Shown one piece after another: positions 23,891 through 32,571 of a DNA stretch of 40,796 nt. Position numbers and translations under genes: made by a program. The stretch is from Caballeronia terrestris. Lineage in GTDB: Bacteria > Pseudomonadota > Gammaproteobacteria > Burkholderiales > Burkholderiaceae. The stretch is from assembly GCF_001544515.1 (NCBI RefSeq), contig NZ_FCOL02000046.1, positions 1-40,796 on the forward strand. The letters run 5' to 3'. Numbering within the stretch: the first letter of the stretch is position 1; each line of letters starts with the position of its first letter. The notes under the pieces are model-generated. The model was given only the letters and a program-made list of their open reading frames with translations. It was not told the origin of the DNA and did not search any database.

Positions 23891-25611
23891 GCCACCTGAA
23901 CGGCTGCGGCAACCCGCTGGCCGACCATCATGTCGGCCACTTTTTCGGCGGCCATCATCGTCGGAAAGTTGAGGTTGCCGCTCGGGATGTGCGGGAAGAT
24001 CGATGCGTCGACCACGCGCAATCCCTGCACGCCGCGCACGCGCGCCTGATGGTCGGTCACCGCGAGCGGATCGCCGTCGGGACCCATGCGGCACGTACAT
24101 GACGGATGCCACACGCCCACGCATGCGCTGCGCACGAAGTCGCGCAGCGCGGCATCGTCGGCGAGGAGATCGGCGAGCGTCGCGCCGCCCGCGATCACGC
24201 GCGTCATCAGGAAACGCCGCAATGGCGCGGGGCCGTCGAGCAAGGTGGCGAGCACATCGGTGATTACCTTGTTGCGGCGGCTGAGCAGCGCCACCTGCCG
24301 GACCTTTTCGCTATAGCTCGCCGGGAACGGGTCGGCGGTGACGGCTCGAACGGCCGCGAGCGCCTGCACCGACGCCATGCGGCGAAAGCCGTCGGCGAGG
24401 CGGTCGAGGTCGCGCTCGTCGGAGAGGAAGTTGAAATCGACCGAAGGCGGCGCACGCCAGTCACGCGACGCGAGCTTCACTTCGCCCGCATTCGAAAACG
24501 GTTTGTTCACGTACATCAGCATCGTGCCGATGCGTTCGCCGACCGCGTGCCACGACGTCTTCGTGACGACCGAGACGAACATGTCGCCCGCCGGCGCGCC
24601 GCCGATGCCCGACGAATAGCGCCAGCCGAGCAGGATGTGCCGGCGGGTCGCGTCGTTCACGCGTGCGGGCTTGCGAAGGAACGAAGCCAGCGCGACGGAC
24701 GGATGTTCCATCAGATGCTGCCCGACGCCATTTGACTCCGCGACGATCGCGATGCCCTGCTCGCGCAGATGCGCCGCCGGCCCGATGCCCGCGCGCAGGA
24801 GGATCGCGGGCGACTGCAGCGCGCCCGCCGAAAGGATCACTTCGCGCGCGCGCACTTCAGCGGGACGTCCCGCCGTTTCGAGCCGGATGCCGCAGCACTT
24901 CGTCCCTTCGAACAGGAGGTCGGCGACTTCGGTTCCGGTCCAGATCGTGAGGTTCGGCCGCTTGCGGGTTGCAGCGTCGAGATAGCCCATCGACGCCGAC
25001 ACGCGCCGTTCGTCGAGATTGGAAATCGCGATCGGGAAATAGCCGTCGCGGAATTCGCCGTTCTGGTCGGGCAGATAGTCGTAGCCCGATTCCTTGAGCG
25101 CGGCGGCCACGGCCGTCGCATGTTTCGGCCACGCGTCCGGGAAGATCCGGCGCACCGGAATGGGCCCGGACCTGCCGTGCAGGGGGCCGTCGAAATCGAT
25201 GTCGCGCTCGATCTTTTTGAAGTACGGCAGCACGCTTTCCCAATCCCATCCTTCGACGCCGCGCGCCGCCCAGTCGTCGTAGTCGCTCGGCGCGCCGCGG
25301 TTGAAAAACTGCCCGTTGATCGACGAGCCGCCGCCGAGAATGCGCGCCTGCTCGTACTTGCGCAGCTTGCGTGGCTGCGTGCCATCCCGGAAGGCGACCG
25401 TCGTCACCTGCAGGCCGGGCCACAGGTAGTTCGGGTTCAGATAGGCGGTGCCGGGGTAGCTGTCGAGAATCGCGGCGGGCAGATTGTCGTTCGGCAGGTC
25501 CGCGCCCGCCTCGCACAGCAGGACGTTCGTGGACGGATTCGCCGACAGGCGGTTGGCAAGCACCGAACCGGCCGAACCGCTGCCGACGATGATGTAGTCG
25601 TAGGATGTCAT
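23887..25611 (-). CDS. GMC-family FAD oxidoreductase (choline dehydrogenase-like)
   Basis: A 574-residue protein. FAD loop DYIIVGSGSAGSVLANRLSA at residues 5-24, GMC signature 1 ARILGGGSSINGQFFNRG, signature 2 SAGALQSPAILLRAGIG, and the catalytic His in VGVWHPSCTCRMGPDG, with a second site residue (Asn) in IPSGNLNFPTMMAAEK. Such enzymes oxidise primary alcohols to aldehydes. The sequence between 380 and 500 is longer than in choline dehydrogenases. It is the last gene of operon C, after an aldehyde dehydrogenase, consistent with oxidation of an alcohol made by the P450. Confidence 0.92.
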   Translation of the reverse strand: MTSYDYIIVGSGSAGSVLANRLSANPSTNVLLCEAGADLPNDNLPAAILDSYPGTAYLNPNYLWPGLQVTTVAFRDGTQPRKLRKYEQARILGGGSSINGQFFNRGAPSDYDDWAARGVEGWDWESVLPYFKKIERDIDFDGPLHGRSGPIPVRRIFPDAWPKHATAVAAALKESGYDYLPDQNGEFRDGYFPIAISNLDERRVSASMGYLDAATRKRPNLTIWTGTEVADLLFEGTKCCGIRLETAGRPAEVRAREVILSAGALQSPAILLRAGIGPAAHLREQGIAIVAESNGVGQHLMEHPSVALASFLRKPARVNDATRRHILLGWRYSSGIGGAPAGDMFVSVVTKTSWHAVGERIGTMLMYVNKPFSNAGEVKLASRDWRAPPSVDFNFLSDERDLDRLADGFRRMASVQALAAVRAVTADPFPASYSEKVRQVALLSRRNKVITDVLATLLDGPAPLRRFLMTRVIAGGATLADLLADDAALRDFVRSACVGVWHPSCTCRMGPDGDPLAVTDHQARVRGVQGLRVVDASIFPHIPSGNLNFPTMMAAEKVADMMVGQRVAAAVQVA

Positions 25612-25655
25612 CGTGTTGATCTTTTAGGATGGGCGCGTGCGGACTCGGCGGTCCG

Positions 25656-27149
25656 TCAGTCGAGGTTGATCGCGATGCTCTTTACGGACGTGTAGAGGTC
25701 AAGGACTTCACGTCCGCGCTCGCGTCCCCAGCCCGATTGCTTGTAGCCGCCGAACGGCAGCGCGGGCTCGTTGACCATATGCGCGTTCACCGATATCGAG
25801 CCTGCCTTGATGCGCCGCGCGAGCTTGTGCGCAACACCCAGGTTCTGCGTCCAGATTCCGGCGAAGAGACCGAACTCGCTGTTGTTCGCCTCCGCCGCGA
25901 TGGCTTCGAGATCCTCGTCGTCGAACGGCATCGCGCACACGACCGGCCCGAAAATCTCCTCGCGATAGATCGACATGCTGGTCGATGTATCGATGAAGAC
26001 CGTCGGCCGCACGAAATAGCCGCCGTTGTCCGGCGCGCTCTTGCGGTTCATGCGCCGTGCGCCCTCTTCCTCGCCCTGGCGGATATAGGCGCTGACGCGC
26101 TGCATCTGCTGGCTCGAAATCAGCGGACCGATCTGGCTGTCCGGCGCGAGTCCGTGACCGACTTTCAGCTTGTCGCCATGCTCGACGACGCCTTCGATCA
26201 CGCGATCGAACACTTTCCGGTGCACGAAAAGCCGCGAGCCCGCCGAGCACACCTGGCCGCTGTTGAAGAAGATGGCGTTGGCCGCGCCCGTCGTCGCGAG
26301 ATCGAGGTCGGCGTCGGGAAAGACGAAGACGGGCGATTTGCCGCCCAGTTCCAGCGATACCTTCTTCAGATTCCCCAACGCGGCCTGGACGATGCGCTTG
26401 CCGGTTTCGGTCGACCCCGTGAACGCGATCTTGTCCACGTCGGGGTGTGCCGCGAGCGCGGCGCCCGCCGTCGCGCCGAAGCCGGTCACAACGTTCACCA
26501 CGCCGTCCGGGATGCCCGCTTCCTGGATGATCTGCCCGAGCCGCAGCGCGTTGAGCGGCGTCTGTTCGGCGGGTTTCAGCACGACGGTGCAGCCGGTCGC
26601 GAGCGCCGGCGCGATTTTCCAGATCGCCATCGACAGCGGAAAATTCCACGGAATGATCTGCCCGACGACGCCGACCGGCTCGCGCGTCGTGTACGCATGC
26701 CATTCGCCCGGCACCGATACGCTGACCGATTCGCCGTTCAGCTTGGTCGCCCATCCGGCCATATAGCGCAGCATTTCCGCCGTGCCCGCGATGCCGCGTT
26801 TCGCCACCGCGAGCGGCTTGCCGTTATCGACGGCTTCGATCTCGGCGAGTTCGTCGCCGTGCTGCTCGATGAGATCCGCGAGCCGGAACATCACGCGCGT
26901 GCGGTCCGCCGGCTTCATCTTCGCCCAGTCGCCCGTTTCGAACGCACGGCGCGCGGCACGCACGGCGAGATCGATGTCGGCGGCATCGCCTTCAGCCACG
27001 CGCGCGACGACTTCGCCCGTGCCCGGATCGAAGACGTCGAAGGTCTTGCCCGATTGCGCATCGACCGAGCGTCCGCCGATCAGCAGACGGTGCGTCCCGC
27101 GGATGAAGCTCGCGCTCTGCGCGCCCAGGCTTTCGTAAATCGTCGACAT
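25656..27149 (-). CDS. NAD(P)-dependent aldehyde dehydrogenase
   Basis: The ATG at 27149, with AAGGAG 9 bp upstream, gives 497 residues. Motifs: PWNFPLSMAIWKIAPALATG, cofactor loop KIAFTGSTETGKRIVQAA, catalytic Glu in VSLELGGKSPVFVFPDADLD and catalytic Cys in FFNSGQVCSAGSRLFVH. The class resembles betaine-aldehyde or phenylacetaldehyde dehydrogenases. It converts an aldehyde to a carboxylic acid, probably the product of the GMC oxidoreductase next to it, which the CoA-transferases upstream in operon C would then activate. Confidence 0.95.
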   Translation of the reverse strand: MSTIYESLGAQSASFIRGTHRLLIGGRSVDAQSGKTFDVFDPGTGEVVARVAEGDAADIDLAVRAARRAFETGDWAKMKPADRTRVMFRLADLIEQHGDELAEIEAVDNGKPLAVAKRGIAGTAEMLRYMAGWATKLNGESVSVSVPGEWHAYTTREPVGVVGQIIPWNFPLSMAIWKIAPALATGCTVVLKPAEQTPLNALRLGQIIQEAGIPDGVVNVVTGFGATAGAALAAHPDVDKIAFTGSTETGKRIVQAALGNLKKVSLELGGKSPVFVFPDADLDLATTGAANAIFFNSGQVCSAGSRLFVHRKVFDRVIEGVVEHGDKLKVGHGLAPDSQIGPLISSQQMQRVSAYIRQGEEEGARRMNRKSAPDNGGYFVRPTVFIDTSTSMSIYREEIFGPVVCAMPFDDEDLEAIAAEANNSEFGLFAGIWTQNLGVAHKLARRIKAGSISVNAHMVNEPALPFGGYKQSGWGRERGREVLDLYTSVKSIAINLD

Positions 27150-27167
27150 CTGCAAACACTCCTTTTT

Positions 27168-28403
27168 CTAGGTGACGGGCTGGAGCACGGTCTTCAGGTC
27201 GAATTGCGGATCGGCGGCCTGCGCGGGCGTGACGGGCGCGTCGGCGGCGAGCAGTTTGCGCGCGGCGATGTGGTCCGCAGGACGGTTGACCGATTCGACC
27301 GCCACGAGATGCCCTTTCGCGAATCCGTAGGCTGAGAACTTGAGGCCGGCGCGGTCGCCGCGCAGGACGATTTCGTCGGGGCGGCTCATCGCGACGCCCG
27401 CAATCTGGAGCTTCACGCCGCCCTGATCGCTCCAGAACCACGGCACAGCTTCGAAGCCGTGCGTGTGTCCGGTCAGGCGCTGCGCGAGAAAGCGCGCCTG
27501 ATCGACGGCGTTCTGCACCGATTCGATCCGGCAGTTGCCGAACGCGAAGCGCGACGGAAAAGCCGCGCAATCGCCGAGCGCGGAGATCGACGGATCGCTC
27601 GTCGCGAGATTCAGATCGACGACGATGCCGTTCGCAATCTCAAGCCCCGCATCCTTCGCGAGTTCCACGTTCGGAACCACGCCGATGCTCACCACCACGA
27701 GATCGGCTTCGTGCAGCATGCCGCCCGTCGTTTCGGCGCCGATCACGCGGCCCGCTTCCGTGCAGATGCGCTTGACGCCGCTATCGAAGCTGAAGGTGAC
27801 GCCGAGCGACTCGTGATGCTCGCGAAACGCCTCGGCAACGGGTGCGCTGACCGCGCGGCTCATCAGGTTCGAACTCGCTTCGATCACGCTCACCGCGACG
27901 CCGCGCTTCGCGGCCACGGCGGCAAACTCGAGCCCGAGAAAACCCGCACCGACGATCACCGCGCGTTTCGAGCGGTTGAGCGCCTCACGCAAAGCATGCG
28001 CATCGTGCAGCGTGCGCAGCTTCAGTAGGCCCGACGTCGCACTGTCCCAGCCCGGCAGCAGCCGATTGCGCGCGCCGGTCGCGAGCACGAGATGCTCGTA
28101 CTCGATGCGCCGACCGTCACCGGTCGAGATGTGATGGCGCTCGCGATCGATATGCAGCACGCGCACGCCGAGCATCAGTTCGATCCTGCGGCCCTCGTAG
28201 AAGGGTTCCTTCTGGAACGTGACCTGCTCCGCTTCGCAGTCGCCGCTCTGGAACGCCTTCGAAAGCGGCGGGCGCTGATACGGAAGATCCGGCTCGTCGC
28301 CAATCAGCACCACGCGCTTGTCGTAGCCGGCGTCGCGCAGCGACACTGCCAACTGATAGCCGGCCTGCCCCGCACCGATGATCAAGATTCCCGCGTCATT
28401 CAT
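27168..28403 (-). CDS. Ferredoxin reductase (putidaredoxin-reductase type)
   Basis: The ATG at 28403 follows AAGGG and gives 411 residues: MNDAGILIIGAGQAGYQLAV for FAD, YQRPPLSKAF, the NADH loop AVIVGAGFLGLEFAAVAAKR in the middle, the second FAD motif DPSISALGDCAAFP, and a C-terminal domain beginning RIESVQNAVDQARFLAQRL. This two-dinucleotide fold passes electrons from NADH to a small ferredoxin. Its gene follows the ferredoxin gene, which itself follows the P450 gene, so all three components of a class I P450 system are encoded together. Confidence 0.93.
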   Translation of the reverse strand: MNDAGILIIGAGQAGYQLAVSLRDAGYDKRVVLIGDEPDLPYQRPPLSKAFQSGDCEAEQVTFQKEPFYEGRRIELMLGVRVLHIDRERHHISTGDGRRIEYEHLVLATGARNRLLPGWDSATSGLLKLRTLHDAHALREALNRSKRAVIVGAGFLGLEFAAVAAKRGVAVSVIEASSNLMSRAVSAPVAEAFREHHESLGVTFSFDSGVKRICTEAGRVIGAETTGGMLHEADLVVVSIGVVPNVELAKDAGLEIANGIVVDLNLATSDPSISALGDCAAFPSRFAFGNCRIESVQNAVDQARFLAQRLTGHTHGFEAVPWFWSDQGGVKLQIAGVAMSRPDEIVLRGDRAGLKFSAYGFAKGHLVAVESVNRPADHIAARKLLAADAPVTPAQAADPQFDLKTVLQPVT

Positions 28404-28447
28404 GTCATGACCCTTGTGAACGTGTTGCGGCTCTCGTCGGACGCTGC

Positions 28448-28642
28448 TTATTCGTCGAACGTGATCACGAGCGCGGGACACAGGCGCGCCGCTTCACGGC
28501 AGGCTTCGTGAAGATGCGGCGGCGGGCTCTCCTGCAGGACGATGACGAGGCCGTCATCCTCGTTCTGGCTGAAGACTTCCGGTGCGGCCACCACGCACAA
28601 GCCCGCACCGATGCACTTCGTCGCGTCAACGTTGATTTTCAT
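28448..28642 (-). CDS. Three-cysteine ferredoxin ([3Fe-4S] type) partner of the P450
   Basis: Only 64 residues: MKINVDATKCIGAGLCVVAA and, near the end, CREAARLCPALVI. The cluster ligands are C-I-G-A-G-L-C plus the Cys before Pro; the fourth-ligand position in the first motif is not a cysteine, as in the [3Fe-4S] ferredoxins that serve CYP105-type P450s in actinobacteria. GGAG precedes the ATG at 28642. It lies between the P450 and reductase genes. An acidic surface (EVFSQNEDDG) fits docking to basic partners. The additional Cys in CREAARLC is not part of the usual motif. Confidence 0.9.
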   Translation of the reverse strand: MKINVDATKCIGAGLCVVAAPEVFSQNEDDGLVIVLQESPPPHLHEACREAARLCPALVITFDE

Positions 28643-28663
28643 GTCTGTCTCCTGATGGTTGCT

Positions 28664-28682
28664 GCATGCCCGCGCGGGATGC
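28664..28682. other. Intercistronic hairpin between P450 and ferredoxin genes
   Basis: GCAT and ATGC flank the self-complementary core CCCGCGCGGG with one bulged base. It lies 30 bp downstream of the P450 stop. It may be a processing or stability element for the operon C message; no U run follows. Confidence 0.35.
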
Positions 28683-28712
28683 GCGGACACGTTAGCCGGT
28701 TCGCTGATTCGC

Positions 28713-29927
28713 TTACCACTCGACCGGCAATGCATCGACGCCGTACACGAACGCGTCGTAGCGGAACTTGATGTCGTCCAGCGGCACGGCGAGCCGCAGT
28801 TTCGGCAGGCGCTGGAAGAGCGTCGTGAAGACGATCTGCAACTCGGCGCGTGCGAGCGGTTGCCCGAGGCACTGGTGCACGCCGTAGCTGAACGCAACGT
28901 GATGCAGCGCGGGGCGACGGATGTCGAACTGGTCGGGGTGATCGAATGCTTTCGGGTCGCGATTGGCGGCCGTGATCAGCGCAAGCACGCCCTCGCCCTT
29001 TCGGATGAGCGTGCCTGCCACCTCGACATCCTCCATCGCGACGCGTGGGCCGTTGTAATGCACGATCGTGTGAAAGCGCAGCATTTCTTCGACCGTATTG
29101 CGCACGAGCGACGGATCGGCGACGAGCGCGTCCTTCTGCTCGGGATGCGTGAGCAGCGACAGCGTGCCGAGCGCGATCATGTTCGCCGTCGTTTCGTGGC
29201 CGCCCATCAGCAGCAGTTCGATGGTCGCGAGCGCTTCTTCGCGCGTCATGTGGCCGGGCACGACCTGGCTCGTCACGAGGCGGCTGATCAGATCGCTGCG
29301 GTTGCCCGGATGCGCCATCTTCTCGGTGATCAGGCGGTCGAGATATTCGCGCATCTCGGCACCCGCGCGCACCGGCACTTCAGGATCGGCCGTGAGGTCG
29401 AGCTTGGCCTTGCTGCGCTCCTGGAAGAAATCGCGGTCTTCGTAAGGCACCCCCAGCATCCGCGAGATGACGGTGGTCGGCACGGTGAGCGCGAAGTCCT
29501 CGAATAGATCGGCGGGCGAACCCTTCGCGATGAACTCGTCGAGCAACGTGTCGACGGTCTGCTGCAACTCGGGGCGCATCGCATCGATGTGATGCACCAT
29601 GAATTCCTTCGACAGCATCCGACGATACTTCGTATGCTGCGGCGCATCCATGCGGATGATCGTCGGTGGATACTCCGCTTTCAGCAACGCCGCTCGGGCC
29701 GGCGCAATGAACGGATAGCCGGGCGTCGAGGGCGCCGTCGAGAAGCGCGGGTCGCCGAGGATAGCGCGCACGTCGTCGTAGCGGGTTGCGATCCATGCTT
29801 CGGTGCCATCGGGCATCGTCACTTTCGAGAGCCCTTCGTTCTTGCGGATCTCCGCGTATTCCGGCGGCGGGGCGAACGGGCAGCGGCGCATCGGAAAGGC
29901 GGGCGCGGATGCTTTGTAGTCGTCCAT
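28713..29927 (-). CDS. Cytochrome P450, CYP105-like
   Basis: The ATG at 29927, with AAGGAG 7 bp upstream, gives 404 residues. Features: I-helix oxygen-binding motif GGHETT (242-247), ExxR as EMLR (281-284) and heme loop VAFSYGVHQCLGQPLARAEL with the Cys ligand at 353. The loop and the C-helix segment MDAPQHTKYRRMLSKEF resemble actinobacterial CYP105 proteins more than the CYP101 or CYP199 proteins common in proteobacteria. No membrane anchor is present, so it is soluble. It receives electrons from the ferredoxin and reductase encoded next to it. Likely job: first hydroxylation of the imported substrate. The family assignment is by eye. Confidence 0.92.
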   Translation of the reverse strand: MDDYKASAPAFPMRRCPFAPPPEYAEIRKNEGLSKVTMPDGTEAWIATRYDDVRAILGDPRFSTAPSTPGYPFIAPARAALLKAEYPPTIIRMDAPQHTKYRRMLSKEFMVHHIDAMRPELQQTVDTLLDEFIAKGSPADLFEDFALTVPTTVISRMLGVPYEDRDFFQERSKAKLDLTADPEVPVRAGAEMREYLDRLITEKMAHPGNRSDLISRLVTSQVVPGHMTREEALATIELLLMGGHETTANMIALGTLSLLTHPEQKDALVADPSLVRNTVEEMLRFHTIVHYNGPRVAMEDVEVAGTLIRKGEGVLALITAANRDPKAFDHPDQFDIRRPALHHVAFSYGVHQCLGQPLARAELQIVFTTLFQRLPKLRLAVPLDDIKFRYDAFVYGVDALPVEW

Positions 29928-29943
29928 CAAAGGTCTCCTTGTA

Positions 29944-31191
29944 TCAACGTACGATGTTTTGTTCACGCAAGCGGGCGATGGCGGCGGCGTCGAGATGCAG
30001 CCTCTCGCCGAGGATGAGGTCGGTGTGCTCGCCGAAGAGCGGCGGCGCTTTTGGCGGTGCCAGCGAGCTTTCCTGCATCTTCAGCGGCGAGTTCACGAGG
30101 CTGATGCGGCCGGCGGTCGGATGATCGATCTCGCAGACCATGTTGCGTGCCTTCGATTCATCCGAGTTCAGCGCTTCGAGCACGTTCTGCACGAGGCCCG
30201 CCGGTACGCCCGCGCCTCGAAAGAGCGGCACCCATTCGTGGCGCGAACGCGTTCTGAGGCGCGCCGACATCAGTTCATCGAGCGCGTCGCGATTGGCGCG
30301 GCGTGCGTCGTTGTCGATGAAACGCGGATCGGTGGCGAGACCCGGCATGTCGAGCACGTCCGAGCAGAAACGCGCGAACTGCACGTCGCTGCCGACGTGG
30401 AACATGATCGGGCCGTCGGCGGCGTGATACAGACCTTGCGGGATGATGTCGGCGTGGCTGTTGCCGTAGCGGCCCGGCGCCTTGTTCAACAGCAGCGCGT
30501 TGGCCGCCACCGAGACGTGATTCGCGAGCGTGCAGTCGAAGAGCGCGATGTCGATCGCTTCGCCTCGCCCGTTGCGCAGGCGTCGCACGAAGGCCGCGAG
30601 GATCGCCTGCGTCGCATACATGCCGGCCGTGATGTCGCAGATCGGCACGCCTGCCTTCGACGCTTCCCCTTCCGGCTCACCGGTAATCGACATCAGGCCG
30701 CTTTCAGCCTGGATTACCGAGTCGTAGCCGGGACGTTGCGCACTCGGACCCGTTCTCCCATAGCCGCTGACAGAGCAATAGATCAGCTTCGGGTTTTCTT
30801 TGCGCAAGGCTTCGTAGCCGAGCCCGTAGCGCTCGAGCGTGCCGAGCAGATAGTTCTCGACGAGGATATCGCTCTCGCGGGCCAGCGCCTTGACGAGCTC
30901 CGCGCCGTCCGGCTTCGAGAAGTCGATTGCAATCGACTGCTTCGTGCGGTTGATCGCAAGGTAGTAAGTGCGCTCGCCGCCCTGGATTGCCGTGCCCCAG
31001 TGACGCGTCTGGTCACCGCCCTTCGGGTGCTCGACCTTGGTCACTTCCGCGCCGAGATCCGCGAGCATCATCGCGCAGAAAGGCGCCGCAAGAACACGCG
31101 ACAAGTCGAGCACGCGCACGCCCTTCAGCGGCGGTTCATCGCGCGCGAGTTCGGGCAAGCCGATGTCGTGGCACGGGTTCATGGCTGACAT
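29944..31191 (-). CDS. Type III CoA-transferase (CaiB/BaiF family), second gene of operon C
   Basis: The ATG at 31191 overlaps the upstream gene's stop by one base (TGATG), so translation is coupled. The 415-residue product shows LKGVRVLDLSRVLAAPFCAM, MLADLGAEVTKVEHPKGGD, and IDIALFDCTLANHVSV with the presumed nucleophilic Asp. The open frame extends to 32022 by reading the neighbouring gene out of phase. Two paralogous transferases in tandem often form a heteromer (as in some family III enzymes) or handle two acids; which applies here is unknown. Confidence 0.9.
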   Translation of the reverse strand: MSAMNPCHDIGLPELARDEPPLKGVRVLDLSRVLAAPFCAMMLADLGAEVTKVEHPKGGDQTRHWGTAIQGGERTYYLAINRTKQSIAIDFSKPDGAELVKALARESDILVENYLLGTLERYGLGYEALRKENPKLIYCSVSGYGRTGPSAQRPGYDSVIQAESGLMSITGEPEGEASKAGVPICDITAGMYATQAILAAFVRRLRNGRGEAIDIALFDCTLANHVSVAANALLLNKAPGRYGNSHADIIPQGLYHAADGPIMFHVGSDVQFARFCSDVLDMPGLATDPRFIDNDARRANRDALDELMSARLRTRSRHEWVPLFRGAGVPAGLVQNVLEALNSDESKARNMVCEIDHPTAGRISLVNSPLKMQESSLAPPKAPPLFGEHTDLILGERLHLDAAAIARLREQNIVR

Positions 31192-32381
31192 CACTCGGTT
31201 CCCAAGGTTGCTGCGGCCGCCTGTTCCGCGTCTTTCGCGGCCAGCCCGAACTCGCGCAGGATCTCGTCCGTGTGCTGGCCGATGGTCGGCGGCGGACGGC
31301 GAATCGAAGTCGGCGTCTCCGACAGGCGGATCGGGTTCGTGACGACCTTGAACTTGCCGGCCGTCGGATGATCGAGTTCCTCGACCAGATCCCTTTGCAC
31401 GCGTGGGTCTTCGAAGACTTCCTGGAAATTCAGCACCGGCGAGAACATCGCTTGCGCTTCGAGCAGCTTCTCGTTCCAGTGCGCGAGCGGCTGTTTCGCA
31501 AAGGCTTCGGCCAGACCAGCATCGACGATATCGCGGTGCGCGAGGCGCCCGTCCTTCGTCTTCAGGCGCTCGTCGGCGAGCAGAGCTTCGGCGCCGACAG
31601 CCGCCGCGAGCACGCGCCAGAACTTGTCCGTATGCGCGATCACCATCACGTGGCGATCGTCGGACGTGCGATACGTGTTGTACGGAACGATCTGCCAGTG
31701 CGCGTTGCCGATGCGTCCCGGCGTCTCGCCGGTCGCGAAGTAATACGCGTCGCGCGGGATCATGCTGAAGATGGTCGCGTCGAGCATCGAGAGGTCGACG
31801 CGCTGGCCGCGGCCCGTGACGTTGCGCGACTGGATCGCCGCGAGCACGCCGATGGTCGAAAGCAGCGGCGTGATCAAATCCGCGTACGGCATGCCGGTTT
31901 TCAGCGGGCCGGTCTGCTCGTCGCCCGTCAGTTGCATGATCCCGGACATCGCCTGCACGACGGGGTCCATGCCGGGGCGGATGCTGTCGGCGCCCGTTCG
32001 GCCGAATGCCGAAGTCGAGCAATAGATCAGGCGCGGATTCGCCGACGACAGCTTTTCATAGCTGATGCCGAGTTTCTCAGCGATGCCCGGCCGGAAATTC
32101 TCCACGACGATATCCACCTGCTTCGCCATTTCCTGCGCGGTGTGCTGTCCTTCCGGTGCCGTGAGGTCGAGCACGACGCTGCGCTTGTTGCGGTTCAGCG
32201 TGAGGAAATAGACGGCATCGTCGCCGAGGAAGGTCTCGCCCGTGAGGCGCATCGTGTCCCCTGCGGGCGGTTCCACCTTGATCACGTCCGCGCCGAAATC
32301 AGCGAGGAGCATCGTGCCGAAAGGGCCGTTCATCATCTGGGTAAAGTCGAGGACCTTCGTTCCCTCAAGTGCGCTGCTCAT
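31191..32381 (-). CDS. Type III CoA-transferase (CaiB/BaiF family), first gene of operon C
   Basis: A 396-residue protein starting MSSALEGTKVLDFTQMMNGP, then LLADFGADVIKVEPPAGDTM and GQRVDLSMLDATIF, where the Asp is the expected catalytic nucleophile. AGGAG precedes the ATG. It is only modestly similar by eye to the transferase that follows it, so the pair is not a recent duplication. Placed at the head of the P450 operon, it probably activates the acid formed by the aldehyde dehydrogenase, or the imported acid itself, as the CoA ester. Confidence 0.92.
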   Translation of the reverse strand: MSSALEGTKVLDFTQMMNGPFGTMLLADFGADVIKVEPPAGDTMRLTGETFLGDDAVYFLTLNRNKRSVVLDLTAPEGQHTAQEMAKQVDIVVENFRPGIAEKLGISYEKLSSANPRLIYCSTSAFGRTGADSIRPGMDPVVQAMSGIMQLTGDEQTGPLKTGMPYADLITPLLSTIGVLAAIQSRNVTGRGQRVDLSMLDATIFSMIPRDAYYFATGETPGRIGNAHWQIVPYNTYRTSDDRHVMVIAHTDKFWRVLAAAVGAEALLADERLKTKDGRLAHRDIVDAGLAEAFAKQPLAHWNEKLLEAQAMFSPVLNFQEVFEDPRVQRDLVEELDHPTAGKFKVVTNPIRLSETPTSIRRPPPTIGQHTDEILREFGLAAKDAEQAAAATLGTE

Positions 32382-32462
32382 CGTCGCCTCTCCTATTTTG
32401 CGTGTCGCCTTGACGCTGTTGATCGAGTTCGAATCAGGCTTCTAGTGAAACTATCTTTTTTT

Positions 32463-32513
32463 CATTGGATCAACCTTTGATTCGATACTGCTACGTTCGC
32501 ATGGCGATGTCAA
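32463..32513 (-). promoter_or_regulatory. Promoter and operator of operon C
   Basis: Read leftward: TTGACA (32508-32513), a weak -10-like TATCGA (32482-32487) at 20 bp, then the operator CATTGGATCAACCTTTGA (+ strand, 32463-32480), 82 bp before the CoA-transferase ATG. The operator differs from the other two copies at only two to three positions. Confidence 0.7.
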
Positions 32514-32571
32514 GGACGGGTAAATCCGGGGACGGCTTTCCAAAACAGCGCGGCCGGTCGCCCGGATGCCA

